A stretch of 64,000 bases of DNA from Hippopus hippopus (taxonomy: Eukaryota > Mollusca > Bivalvia > Cardiida > Cardiidae): assembly GCA_946811185.2 (NCBI GenBank), contig OX328105.1:36521394-36585393 (forward strand), in the 5' to 3' direction. Positions within the stretch are counted from its first letter, which is position 1, and the number at the start of each line of letters is the position of its first letter. The translations under genes were made by a program, and so were the position numbers. Shown piece after piece: positions 1 through 15,000 of this stretch. The notes beneath the pieces are model-generated. The model saw only the letters and a list, made by a program, of their open reading frames with translations. It did no database searches and was not told where the DNA came from.

Positions 1-3000
1 GCATCAGACTCATTTCAATGTAACACTAAAAATATTGGTTTCTGTTTTTTCAAATATTTAGTTTTTCTAGTGTTCTGTGCTACTGGTTCAAAAGTAAGCA
101 GATAGCAACATATTTCCTACCTTGTCTAAGGCTGCCACAAACCCAGAGTCATTGCTGAATGCTGTCATCACTAATGCATGATACTTTTTATGCACATCTA
201 AGATTGTCTGTACATATATCTTCGGATCCTGTTCAATACAAGTTTATAAAGTTAGTATCAGGGTTGCAAAAATTCAAACCTATCTCACTTGGTCAAGAAT
301 AAGTAAGACATAAATTTCTGCTTGTCTGGACATGAACCTTCTTGGAAAAGCTTCATTCACTATATCACTGAACCTCCAGTGATTGTCAGACTTTGTCAAA
401 TGGCATCAACAAAGATCACAAGTAGAAAAATTAACAATCAAGTAATGGACATTATTGTTGACTAACGAATATGTACAAATTTAAAAAAAAACGCACACAC
501 ACAAACACACACACACATGAGGAAAGAATAAAACAACCTTCTAACATTACAAGAATGTCACAGGTATAATCTCATTTCTGCCAAATTGAATTTGAGCATA
601 AGAAGTTTCAAGAGAACGGTTTAAAAGTTCAATATCATAATGTACAATCTGTTCTACCATGACACATGAATTCTGCTCTGTAAACACAATGCAACAGAAG
701 CGTAGTAAAATCACATCATTCTATAGAAAGTAGGTTGTGTGTGGCTGTTCCATGTCTCCGCCTTCAGATAATTTATCAATGAAAGTCACACATCAATTCA
801 TGATAATTACATGATGTGCATCTAAATTCATTCTCCAATGTGGTTTGAAAGGGAAAAAATCAAATAGTTAATTATGAATAAAGATAAAGAAATGTTTATT
901 TAAAATGTCCTTATACTGTATATATAGCTGCAATAATGATGTGATCAAGGATGTTTGATGACATCATGAACATGATGTTTACCCATGGAAAAAAGTTGTG
1001 TCTAATCAAGAAATAAATTTCTCTGTTTTTAAACTTGTTTCCCTTTAATCAAGTGTTGTTCATGTAAGAATTGAAAAATATCTTCTTCTTATCATGGTTG
1101 ATTGATCGATAGACCATGAATGTGAGTTACAAGGCCCACTGAATAATCCTCTCGGGCTATCGCCCTCATGGTTTATTTACTGTGCCTCCTTACTCACAAC
1201 CGTATTTTATTGAACGAAAAACCAGGATAGAAAAAAGATCATTTCTAGAATGATCATTAGTACACGATGGTCTGACAGTTCAACAGTCATCTATATAGAT
1301 CAATGTTAAGATCTATGGTTTAGGTATGTGCTCTGCTGCTGCTATAGAACATACTCAGATATAAAACCTGTTCATGACTCTGTTAAAAGTAAATATGGTT
1401 CATTCATCATTTATAAATCATAGTTTACTTCTCAAAGTGTGACTCCTGTAATGACAAATGACCCCAAAATAACAGCATTTAGGGCTCATAATCAAGGAAA
1501 ACTCCTGAAGAATGGACATCAGAGAGCACAGCTAGCCTGGAAAAGTCAATTGTTGGGGTTGGCATTGTCTTGAAACAGTGATAGTGACCAAGCCTATGAC
1601 AAAAGACCCCACACTAACTCCAATGCCATGGTTAGAGCATTAGCTCTTTTCAAACTCCTCAAGGATATTGTCTGTGACCTTAACCTTTGGTCCACAGGCA
1701 AGGTCAGAGGTATAATCAAATAAAACTATGGACAAATATCCATCTGCATACTAAATATTAACCATGTCAATCATTTGGTATGGAAAATTGGAGCGACAGA
1801 AAAACTTAAACTTGAAATCTCAAAATCTGTGACCTTGACCTAAACTAGGCTTGGGTATGGTTCTGGTATTGAACAATGAAATGTTGGATCTGTATCTGTC
1901 ATCAAACCAAATAAGAACCAAATCCATCATTTAGTTCCAAAATATAAGCTCTTAAACTTTGATGTAATCTATCAAAGTCTACGACCTTGACCTTTAAATC
2001 ATGGGTGTTGGCAAGGGCATTTCTGAAACAAACTTTAGACCAATATTAACCACCACACTAAATGTGAAACCAAATCAATCCAGTGGTTTGGTAAATGTGA
2101 GCTCTAAAAGGATTCTGACCAAAATGTGGATGCCATCATCAACACTATCACCTGCGGAGCCCAGTAGCACAGGACTCAAAAACAGGGGGTTGCTGATTTA
2201 ATCCCCAGCTTGGCCAATTTCTTTCCGAGGATTGACAATTGTCATTGCAACAGGATTCATTCCTCCCACTGTTAACCATTGTTTCTACAATGGTTATGTG
2301 GGAAAGCAGCCAGTGGTTTGGAAAGAATATTGTGTGGAGTACTGGTAAAAGAAACTCCAGGAAAGCATGGATAGGTGCACTGGCAGCTGCAATATAACTG
2401 AAATAATGTTGAAAACAGCGTTAAACACCATGCAATCAATCAATCAATCAATCAGTCATCACTAACGCCTGTGGGGGTAGTGCACAGCTCTTCCTGAATT
2501 CTGTACAGGAGAGCTTAAACAGAATTACCCTTTTAAAGATCTTAGTTATCTTATTGACAGCCTCAAACAAAAATATACAAGCTATGTTCAGCCCTACCAA
2601 AATACTTTGCAAACTACCGGTATAAAGCCAAGCCCCGGTGACTCAGTCTGTAGCTAACAGGACTTGAGAACTGGAGGTCAATGACCATTGCTTTGACGAT
2701 TGTTGTGGGAAAGCAGCCAGTGGCTTGGAAAAGAATATTGTGCTGAGTACCAGTAAAAAAAACACAGGAAAGCATGGATAGGTGTGCTGGCCTCTGTGAT
2801 ATAACTGAAATAATGTTGAAGAAAACGGTCTTAAAATACAGTAAAACCTTGATATTTCGAGTCTCGAACATTCGAGAACCCTGCATTTTTCGAGGAATTT
2901 TTATATTCCCGGCAAAAACTCTACTATATTGCACCAAAAGTAGCTGGGTTATTTTGAGTCTTGATAAGTCGATAATTCGAACACAAGTGTTGGTCCCTGT

Positions 3001-6000
3001 AATCAGTTTCCTTCTTTAAATTGATTGTTAATTCGAATACAAAGTTTTCGCATCTGTCGATCGATTGTTTTCACACCTTTCCGAGCAAAGGTTTTTATCG
3101 CGTCAGCCCATCTACGGTGTGGTGTAAGTTTAAAAAACTATGACAATTACCACAGGGATTCACACTACAGTGTGATTTGAGAAGGTCTTACCGTTAATTA
3201 ATGAAGAGAGGCTAATTCTGAAAAGTTTGCAATGTCTATTACAACCATCCCCCTCATCAGGGATCGTATGATCGCTGCCCTCGTGTAATTTAAACTGTCT
3301 GATATTTCTTTTTTATAAAAAATCACACAAGTATTTTATTCTTTATTAAACAAATGATTTTATCTTCAAAATCTATATTTTGCAGCGTGTGCGTACACTG
3401 TTTAAAGTCATTGTTGACCCTGAGAAGACACTTTTAAGCATTTGTGATCGGACGATGTCTGATTTTTTTTGTTTTCGTGTGAATCTATTTATAGCATCAG
3501 GTTTTCCCTGAGTCGCTTTGTGTTATGTACGATCCCTGGCCACAGATTAAGACCCACTCCATCATACAAATTTTTTCTGTCATGTTTCTGTCTTGTTACG
3601 TTTACGTCATATGAGTTTGCATGGATATCACAGGTTCGTTTTCATGTCATAGAAATTTACATTTGACAAAGGTAAATGTCATTTTTCACGTGGTGTGTAA
3701 ATATGCTGGTCTGTTTTTTGTGTCAAAGACATTAGTAACGAGGAAAGTCGTAATAAAGCTAGTCTTTCCTTTTTATTTCTCATTACATCAGCCCTATACT
3801 TTCGGTAATTTACTCTTCTATGACTATTTCAACAGCGCCACTACACACGGCACCGTTTGTCAACGTTTACATGTATCGCGACCAAAATTGCCCATCCCCA
3901 CATTCCTGATTTTTCTGAAGAAGAATCAAACTTTTGACATCTTACCCGCTTGCATTCTTCGACCGTTTCCATGTAAATGAAACAGCGAAAGTTATAGGGG
4001 GCAAATATGAAAGGGCAGATCGTACGATTTTGTAAAAATTACAGTACACACCTTCTCCAAAAACTCTAGAAAGAGAGGCTAGATTATTTAAATATTTAAT
4101 TTAAAATCCAAGAACTCATATGGTCAAAATAGGAACATTTACAGAAAATAAACCTATCGATATGATACTGTTCAAATGTAGTAAATGAATGAATCAAATA
4201 GAAACACTAACAAGGTTCTGTCGCTTGGGAAGTATACTTTGATCACCTCTCGAATGGATTTGCAATTTTTATGGACATTTTGGAAAATTCGAACACCGCG
4301 AAAATTCGAATGATTTGCTTGTCCCCTTGGGACTTCGAATTATCGAGGTTTTACTGTACCATACAATCAATCAATAAACTACAACAAAGACAAGCCATTG
4401 CTCCTTTTCCAAGAAAGTTTCCAAACTGTATATTACAGGCGTTAATTAAGTTGTACATGTATAAATACAGAAATACAAATCATATCCTTACATTTAGAGC
4501 TGCATCTCCACACTTCTCTATGGCAGCCTGTCCCTGATTATATATGTGCGTTTCCAGTAAAGTCTTCAATTCACCAAGACCATCTTGTATTCTGGACACC
4601 AGTTGGTACATTCTTCCAAGATCTGCAATGCACATGAGAAAATTTACCATACAGGGAGATAATAAAGATTTATGCCAAATCTTTGAATGACAATATTCTG
4701 GTTTACTTCCTTTCTTTTTCATGCATAAAGCTCATATGACAAAGTGTATCATTCTGCATACTTCTATTGAAGTAAAATACAACTGTTGCCTGGATTATAG
4801 CAGATACAAATACCCAATGACATATTATCTGATTTAATATTACTAACTTTCAAACTCATCCGATATTATCAAGACAAACATTCTGACAAATTTCTGTGAG
4901 TATCAAACAGAAGATTTGGCTTCTAGAATGTAAAGGGCTTCCATTAAGGGCTAATTTCAGGAGTTTTGAAATTCCATGTCTGAATTTAAGGAATTTTTAA
5001 TGAGAATTCAGGAAGTTATAGTGATCTCGATAACATGACAAACCTATCACACACACCCCCCCCTCCCCCCCCTCCCCAGTTTTATCAGTGATTCAGATGA
5101 CAGTGAATTTTTGGGCTCTAGCACTCTTATTAGAAATTTCACAATAAGACAATTTCATTAAGTACTAATAGCAAAAGGGTTGACCTCAAGCCTTTTCTTT
5201 AAGTCTTCGGCCTTTGTATGCATGTCCTACTCATTTGTCTTTTACATTATTTCAGTACTTTTAGCTGTAAGACAAGTAACCCCTCCCCCTCCCCTTTTCT
5301 AAGTTGTGTACAATGTCTGATATTTCTTTCTTTTTCACAAAGATCATCTATATATTTTCCTGGTGACTTGAGTGGAGATTTTAGTTCCTGAATCATTTTC
5401 TATGGGTTTTATATGCAAGTCAGTTTTCTAAAGTCATTACAAAGACTAAATAAGACAGTTTGAAGAGTCTTTGATCGGGCAAGGTGTATTTGACATTTGT
5501 TTTGTCATGGGTTTTCATGTTTTTTTCCCCGGATGAGATTCTTTTAAGAGATTTTCTGTGTGTTAGACGTAAAGATACGAAAATCATCATTTTCTGTGGT
5601 AGATCTAATACAGTATTGCAACAGTCCAGTTAAAAAAGTAATTGTGGAAGGGAAACTTAGCCTGTACTGGACTTTTGCGTCAGACAAGTTTGAAATTTGT
5701 TGACAATTGCCTACACTTAGTCCTGATGTGACTCAGTTTCACACTTGTCTAAGATATCACTCAGACAAACATTCTGACCAGTTTTCAACCAATGAGTGTT
5801 AGACTAAAAAGGGGCCCTTACAGTGCATGCATGTAACTTGTCCAAGTAACCTACTTTTAGACCTGACATAACCCGTTTTTGAACTTGTCCCACATGTCAT
5901 ATAGACAAACATTCTGACAAGAATTCATAAACATTTGGCAGAAAATGCAGCCTATATATTCACACAAGATTTACCCTACTGACCTACCTTCTGACCTGAT

Positions 6001-9000
6001 GTAACCAGTTTTCAGTAAAGTCAAAGATATCATCATGACAAATACTCTGACTATATTTCATGAGCATTGGGCCTAGGAATCTACTTTTGAACTAATCTTA
6101 AACTCTTCAGAGATATCATCAAGACAAAAACATAAAAATATTAACGTAGATATGTCCATGTGACTTGCTTTTTGGCCCAACATAGATCAGTTTTTAACTT
6201 ATCTAGGATATCATTTAAGACACAATGCCCTAAAGCGCTCACCTGGGTAAAGTCATCAAGTGTTGATAAAGCTTTTTATAATATCCTGATTTTAATGATG
6301 TAAAACACATGAGTATAAGTGACCTACTTTATGACTGACTTGACATATTTTTGAAATTGTCAGAGATATCATCAAGACAAATATTCTGATAAAGTTTAAT
6401 GAATATTAGACTGGAAATGTAGCCTCTAGACTGCTAAAAAGTTTTTTCATAGATTTGGCCTCGTGACCTACTTTTGATCCACTGTGACCCAATTTCAAAC
6501 ATGTCTAGGATATCATCAAGACAACTTTTCTGAAAAAAAGTTAAATGAGTATCTAGCTGATAATGTGTCCTCTAGAGTGCACACAAGGTTTATCTAAGAT
6601 TTGGCCCAGTGACCTGCTTTTTGACCTGACATTACCTAATTTCAAACTTGTCTGTGATGTCTTCAAGAAAAACACTCTGACCTAGTTTCATGAGTATCTG
6701 GCTGAAAATGTGGTCTCTAGAGTGCACACAAGGTAAGCGTTGACAAACCCATGACAGACGATGCATGACGGAGGACGCATGATGGAGTACGCACAACGGA
6801 CACCAGACACAGCATGATCCCAAAAGCTAAAAATATTCCGACCAACTTTCATGAGTATTGGACCCAAATGTTGGTCTCTAGGGTGTCAACAAGGTTTTTC
6901 TCTGAGATAAGTCCTTGTGACCTACTTTTCAACCTGATGTGACCCATTTTCAAACTTAACCAAGACATAACAAAGACAAACATTCTGGCCAATTTTTCGA
7001 TGGTACTGGACAGAAAATGAAGACAATAATGTGTAAACATTTCTTTTTAAAATGTGTCCAAGTGACCCACTTTTTACCCAATGAGACCCACTTCAAACAA
7101 ATATATCTGTGATATTATCAAGACAATAGTCTTTGATTTCGTCAAGACAAATAATCAGCCAAACTTTCAAGAGTTTTGGGCTAAAAATATGGCTTCTAGA
7201 TTGCACAAAAGGATTCGGTAAGATATGTCCCAGTGACCTACTTTTTGCCCAATTTTAGACTGGTACAAGATACCAAGTTAAACATTCTGAGATCTTTCCC
7301 ATGAATCTGACTGGAAATGTGGCCGACTGCACACAGGGTTTTTCTTTAACTGTGACCTTGCGCTTAGAGTCTGGCCCTTTGCTCTGCACATAGTGTCATG
7401 AAGGTGAACACTGGTGGGAAATATTTTTAAAACCAAACAATGGTTTTGGGAGATATGAAGCTGTCACAGTGTTGCTTTTAAGATTTTCAAAAATGGGGCC
7501 CCTAGGCCACACTTCCTAAAAGGGGGCTGTCTTTCCCTAAAAAGGGTCCCTCACCCTTCAAATTTTTGCCAATGGCTTTTTTTCTTTAAATGACAAAATG
7601 AATATAGGTCTGGCATTATTTTAGAACCCTTTCAGATGCATGTTTTGTTTTGGACATTACTCTTTTTGTTATCTTTTTTTATGGCTATTTCCACATGATT
7701 TTACATCAGTTTGTCAACATGAGTAGTAGGTAACTTCAAAACCTGTCATTTTATACTAGATAAGCAGATTAACATCATTTTAACATTTTTCATTAATGGC
7801 AGGCTAGCTTGTTCAGCTGTGATAACAGTGACATATGCATCCTACACACTCGATTTATATTGTTTTATGTCCAAGTTTAGATCTTTGAATAATCATTTGT
7901 AGGCAAGGATGCTTCTTTGGCCTTCCTTTTTATTTCATGTGGACACAAATTTCATATAAAAAGAAAAAAAAAAGCTGCCAATGTTTTCGGACACCGATTG
8001 CTTGAAAATTCAGCCCTCAGTTTCCGATTTTGACTCGCATTTTGCAGGTAAATATAGGGGAATTTCAAACCCTGTACAGAGTCAATGAATGGTTGGCTAC
8101 CAAGCAGAATCTATTTTCTGACAAGTTGCTGGAGTCGCTAAAAGGTATCATGGAAACAATGGAGGCTGCATTCAACTAGTAATACTACGGAGGTCTCGTT
8201 CCACTAATAAATCTATCACACTGGGCGCAACAAACATCGAAAATTACGGGACTCTTTTGAAATGTGTGGTGCATAAAGTACAGAAGCACAACTTTTTTGC
8301 ACCCAGAAGATAATTTTCGTGGGATTCCAGCAACCCTGCATCCTAAAACCAACTATGCATCAAAGAGCATTAAAGGATGGACAGACAAGTATACTAACAG
8401 ATGGATGAAGAAATGGACACTGGCCATTCCTAAAATCCAGCCAGGAATCTGCAATAATGTATATTATAATCTAACATTCTTACCTTCATTTTTGTCCGAG
8501 TCCAACAGGTTTTGGAATTCATAGTGGAATATTTCTAAATGTTTTTCAATAAGAACTTTTTCACACTTCTTGGCTAGGATATCCTGTGTGCTCTCATGTA
8601 GATACAGTTGCACCCTTTTCTGTTCTTCCATTAACCTTGCCTCTGCCTAAACATGATAGAAATAAGTTCTTTATCTCCTGTTTTGCAGTCTTGTCAATAG
8701 GATTTCAATTATGGAAGGGTTGCTGGTGCACCTTTCTACTTACTACTGCAGCTTGTTTGACTATTATATGTATAATAAAACTCTTTCCAACCAGAAGATG
8801 GAACTAAGCTCAGCGGTAAGAAAAGGACTGAATCCTTTTGCAATGACTTTTAAAAATCCTCTGAGAGAGAGGCAGTGAGGTAACAGTTTTGTTAAACAAG
8901 AGGGCCATTGGCCCTAAAGCACTCACCTGAGTAAAGTCATCTAGGGTTGACAGAGTTGAAGAGATCCTGATTTCAAATGATATAAAACACAGAGTGTAAG

Positions 9001-12000
9001 CAGGGTTTGTTTTTTTTTTTTTTTTTACTAAGAAAGTGACGCCAATAGTTGGCGTCTTCCCCTCAGCAAATTTTCCCAAAAAAATGTAGTTTTTGCCCCG
9101 AGAAATCAATTTTCCCCAAAGAAATCAACTTTCCCTTCTGTGATAGATCTACTAAGTATTGTTCTAAGATTTAGTTAATAAACCTGCTCCTAGACTGAAA
9201 GATCGGCTGCAAAAATGACCAATGCTTTCGTTGTTTAGTGTGCCAAACGACACAGAGCGTACAGTCTATCAAGGCCAGTATTCGCCAACCATCCGAGACT
9301 GCATTCCTAATCCAGTTCTAAGTTTAGATTGTTACATAATTTCTGATTGGTTTGAGGTTTGTGGAAAACTGTTACTAATCAGCCGATTTCGTACTTTCTA
9401 TTCATTCTTGCACGAAGTTTTCCAAACACGCTCGTGGTATAATACGAAAAACGCTGGATCCCAGCCTTTAGTATTCAACTCTATCATTGCATTAATTAGT
9501 ACATGGAAACCTGTACAGGGGTGATTGCGTGTTTCACGCTTAAATCGCCAAAGACGCCCCAATTTCAAACTTAGCTAAGCTATCATTAATACAAACATTC
9601 TGACCAAGTTTCATGAGTATTAGGCTGAAGAAGTGGCATCTAGACTGCACATGAGATTTTTCTAAGAATGTGCCAAGTGACATACTTTTTGAACTGACAT
9701 GAACCAATTTCAAACTTGTTGATATTTCATCAATACAAATATTCTGACCAAGTTTCATAAGTATCTGGCTGAAAATGTGGCATCTATAGTGCACACAATT
9801 CTTTTTTTTTCCCCCCAAAATTTTGCCAAGTGACCTATTTTTTGACCAGACATGACCCTATTTCAAAATAGTTTGATATATCATGAAGGCAAATATTCTG
9901 ACCAAGTTTCAAGAGTATCAGGCTGAAAATGTGCAGACAAGGTTTTTCTAAGATTTGGCCACATCACCTACTTATTAGACCTGACATAATGCTATATCAA
10001 ACTGGTCTCAGATATCATCAAGGCAAACATTCTTACCAAATTTCATGGTTATCAGACTGAAAGTGTGGCCTGTAGATTGCACACAAGATAAATGTTGACT
10101 GGACAACAGGCGATGGATGACACACGATGGACACAACATGATCACAAAAGCTCACCTTGTGTGCTTTGTGCTCAGGTAAGCTAAAAACTTGTAAAAAGTT
10201 TTTCACAAACATAATCGGTTTTCTCCACATAAAATTTATCCAGCGAAATACTTTTCAAAATGCAATTCTCCACATAAGGCTATGTTCCTGGTGGCTATTT
10301 TCAGACAGCCATTTTTTGTGTATAATTTTCTCTGGCCCTAAAACCATCCTGTTAACCCTTTACCACACAATGACGCCTTTTGACGCCCCTAAAAAAGAGG
10401 CCTTTTGAAAACATTGTGGGAAAAGGAGAAAATGCTGGTAACCAGCATTTTCTCCTTTTCCCACAAAGTTTTCTACCCTATCAAAGAAAAGTTGCATCAT
10501 TTGAGCCACTATGAAATTGTCGTCTGCAAATGCTTTCAATTTGGATAGGTCTTAAATTTTGCCGTGTGGTAAAGGGTTAAGGGAAGTTCCTAGAATTTAC
10601 ATGATCCATATTAATCTATGAATCCATAGAAATATAAACCTCTGTATTTGGTTTACCTTGTTACTGGTATGGCTACTTTGTATGATAAACTGTATCTCAA
10701 AAGCCTAATACAATGTCACATTTCCTTTTGTTTGAGCTGTTTTGAATTTGCAACTGAAAGTATTTCATTACCATTGTATTAACAGCTCAAATATTCAAGA
10801 TTTTTCTGGGTTTTATCTGCACTACCCATAGGTCTACAGTATCTTGCCAAAACAATTACCATACAAGCAGTGAAGCCAGCGGAAATAAAAAACAAAACAG
10901 AAGCATTTACCCTTTACCAAACAATCTGGGTTTTTCGCACTTCTTAGGAACCAATAACCAGCATTTTCTCATTTTCCCACATTTCTAATTGTACTTTCAA
11001 GTGCAAATTTTTGTTTGGTAAAGACTTTACTGTTTTGTAGCAGAGGGCCCTGTTACTTTTGATAAATTAAAAAACTTAAAATACTTCATAAGAGAATTAT
11101 GAATTTACAACTCTAAAACTTGGAAAATAGTATAAGAAAATTAAATAATAAAGACAAGAGGGCTGTGATGGCCCTTACCTGAGCCTTTTGCCCAAACATG
11201 ACCTTTTTCAAATGTCTTTTGAGGTATTATCAAGACAAACATTCTAACAAACTTTCATGACTATGGACTGAAAATGTGGACTCCAGACTGTACAAAAGCT
11301 TTTTCTAGAATTCGTCTTAGTGATCTACTTTTAAGCCAAACATAGCAAATTTTCAAACCCATGTAGATATTAAAGACAAACATTCATAACACCATCATGA
11401 GTATATGACAGAATTTTTAGATTTTGACTCCACAAAACCCAGTTTTAAACCCGTTTGAGATATCATCAAGACAAACGTTCTGTATAATTTTCATGAGTAT
11501 TGGACAGATAAAAGGGCCTTTAGAGAGTACACAAGTTTTTTCTAAGAATTTGACCTGGTTACCTACTTTTTGACCCAAAATGACCCATTTTCAAAACTGT
11601 CCAAGATATCAGCAAGACAAACATTAATAACAATTTTCATAAGTTTGGAGCAGAAACTATGGCTTCTAGAACATACACAAAGTATTTCAAGTATTGATGT
11701 GGTGACCTAGTTTTTCACCAAGCAATTTGTTTTCAAAACTCATCAGAGAAATTACAAGACAAACATTCTAACTAACTTTCTTGTGTATCAATCTGAAACT
11801 GTAACCTCTTAAGTGTGCACAAGCTTTTCCTCAGATTTGACCTGTTGACCTAGTTTTTGACCCCTTGTAACTGCCCTCACACTTGTCCAAATCAAGACAA
11901 ACATTCTGACTTAATTTTCAAGAGTATTGGACAGAAAATGTGGCCTCTAAAGCGTACACAAGGTTTTTCTAAGATTTGACCCAGTGACCTAGTTTTTGAC

Positions 12001-15000
12001 CAAACATAATCCATGTTCAATTCCATCCTAAATATAATCAGGCCAAATGTTCTGACCAAGTTTCATCACTATTGGACTGAAAATGTGGCCTAAAGTGTAT
12101 ACAAATTTTTCTATGATTTTACCTGGTGACCTAGTTTTTGACCCCCACTGGACCCATTTTCAAAATCATCAGAGATATTATCAAGGCAAACTTCTGACTA
12201 ATTCTCATGATACTTGGACTGAAAATGTGGCCTCAAGAGAGTACACAAAGTTTTTCAAAGATTTGACCTGGTGACCTATGTTTTGACCTGTCATGACCCA
12301 TTTTCATTTTCATCCTAGACCACATCAAGACAATCATTTTGAGCAAATGTGGCCTCAAGAGTGAATACAATATTTTTCATACATCTGACATAGTGACCTA
12401 TTTTTTGACCAGTTGTGACCAATTTTCAAACTAGTCCAAGAAATCATCAAGACAAAAACTTTTGCAAACTTTCATGAGTATTGGGACCAAAAATGTGGCC
12501 TCTAGAGCGTACACAAGCTTTTTCTAAGATTTGACCTAGTAACCTAGTTTTTGAACCACCATGACCCATTTTCGATCTCTTCAGAGATATCATCAACACA
12601 AATATTGTGACCAAGTTTTATGAGTATTGGACTGAAAAAGTGGCTTCTAGAGCATATACAATGTTTTTCTAAGATTGACCTATTTCTTGATCAGACATTA
12701 CCCTTTTTCAGTCTAGTCAAACACATGAAGGCAAATATTCTGTGCAAACTTCATAAGTATTTGACTGAAAATGTGGGCCCCGGAGCATACACAAGGTTTT
12801 TCAAGATTTGACCTAGTGACCAAGTGTTTGACCCAACAAGATCCACTGTCAAATTTGTCTGAGATCTTACCAAGACAAACATTCTGACCAAGTTTTGTGA
12901 GTATTAGAGTGAAAATGTGGCCTCAAGAGAGTACACAAGATTAAAGTTGACAAAGGATGACACACAACCGAAGACACACAAAGTTGATGGACACATCATG
13001 ATCACAAAAGCTCACCTTGAGCACTTCTTACTCAGGAGACCTTTAACTGCTGAACCTGACAATAAATTATGCATGTCTTCTTACCTTTTTCATATATTCT
13101 GTAACAGGATTTTGTCTTAAAAATTCTGTACTTTCCAGTTTATAAAATCTTTCAGTATCATCTAGGAATGGGGTCTCAAAATGTTCTTTATAGACACTAA
13201 GTGTTGGTCCTTTTGCTGAGGGATCATCTTCATTTAAGCCAAGTTCAACTAAATGATACAAAAATAAACATTTCATTCCTCTGTCCATACTAATAAGTAT
13301 TATGGAATTTGTCTTTCTGAGTATATCTAGCATGATACAAAATCCAGACTTTGCTTTGGTATGCATCATAAAATGGCAATGGTAATTTGTACCAATGAGC
13401 ATGGTTCACTTCAGCTTTTGTCTGAGGTGGGCCCTTGGCTCATCAATAAAGATTAAGTGTGCTGGCCATATTGTAAAAAGGGGCCAACATAATGAACAGG
13501 GTGAAATGTTTAGTAATCTTGTGCTTGCTGTTCAACCCACTATGAATGGATGAAATTTTCAGGATCAAAGTTGAAATCAATGTTTAAGTAAAGACAGAAG
13601 TACATTAAAATACAATTCAATACAAATAGAAGATACACAAAAAGGGTATATTATGGTAAGCATAGACATAGGCATAGACATACTTTATTACGTATACCAC
13701 TTGGCATGAAATTATGTGTTTGTTATGATCAAAACAAGAAAAGGCAACAGAGAGAAAATATTTTGCAAATGAAAACTGAATATACTCCCAAAAGAACTCT
13801 AAATATGCATATATATCTATAGCAAATGTTTCTTTTAAAACCAACTTTTCCAAAATAAAACACTTTTATTAACCTTAACCTTTGTAATTAATGAAACTGA
13901 TAATTTCCACCTACCATAACAATTGATAACACCAGAAACCAGCCTGGTATTAATTGTTTCTCCATTTCTCTCTCTTTCTATCAGTTTGAGAACAGCATTG
14001 GTGACCTGTTTATTTAGGGGCTTGAACAAACAATCTCGCCATGTAATCAATGCCAGCTGTTAATTGACGAAAATTAGATTACAATGAATATAAATCATCA
14101 AATCATGTAAGTGTTCAAATAAATCTTTTAAGTTGTAGGAAATAGTGCAAGCAATCAGAACTGCTCCTAAATTATTTCAGAAGTAACAGAATTATCATCT
14201 AAAAATGGCAACTTAGGACAAAAAAATGTATATATTTGCCTTTTGGAGTCTTTTTAAGTTAGAAATTGTTTTCTGTCAATCAAAATTAATACCTAGATCT
14301 ATCCATTTTAATATGATAAAAAAACTTCATTGGGTACTGTTGCTATACACTCTCACACTCTTGTGGTATGTACATGTAGAGTACAGTCAATCTTGTATTA
14401 AACGACCACACTAAGGACAATAAAAAAAAATGGTCGCTTAAAAAATGGTCGCTGAATAAATCAGCGCTAGTTCTGGGGAGGGGGGTGGGGCATGCTGAAA
14501 ATTAAATTTTTTACACATTAATTCTTTAAATACAGATCTTATCTATACTAAAACATTATGTTACTATTAGTGAGAAAGAGTGAAGAAGATACTTTTAATT
14601 AAAAAAAAATATATTTAGGCCCAATAAAAATTTTTAAGTGAAAGAAGAAACCGAAAGTATGTCAAAGTAGTGTCCAAGAAATCTCTGCATAACAAACCTT
14701 TTAAACAAAATTACTCCATGTTTCTTGGATACATGGCCAAAAATTCATGAAACAGACAACCACTATGTAAATCTGAATATAAGCATGTCTGAAAGACTCA
14801 TCGTACTCGGAAACAACTTCTCATTCCACATCGGTCCCAGGTCAAATTTGTCAGTGAAAGTCACACTTTATTTGTAGTGCCTAATTATATCGAATCAACA
14901 ATTGTGCATTCCACTTCAGTTGCAATCGAACAAAATTCTGTTCCACTAAAGGAGACCGAAAGGATATACAAGAGCTTTGCAAAGCGGCGCATATATGCCC

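Noticed and set aside
6632..7040. Minus-strand open frames within the family-a array.
   Set aside because: They repeat across monomers and have no domain; they are chance frames in tandem repeat DNA.
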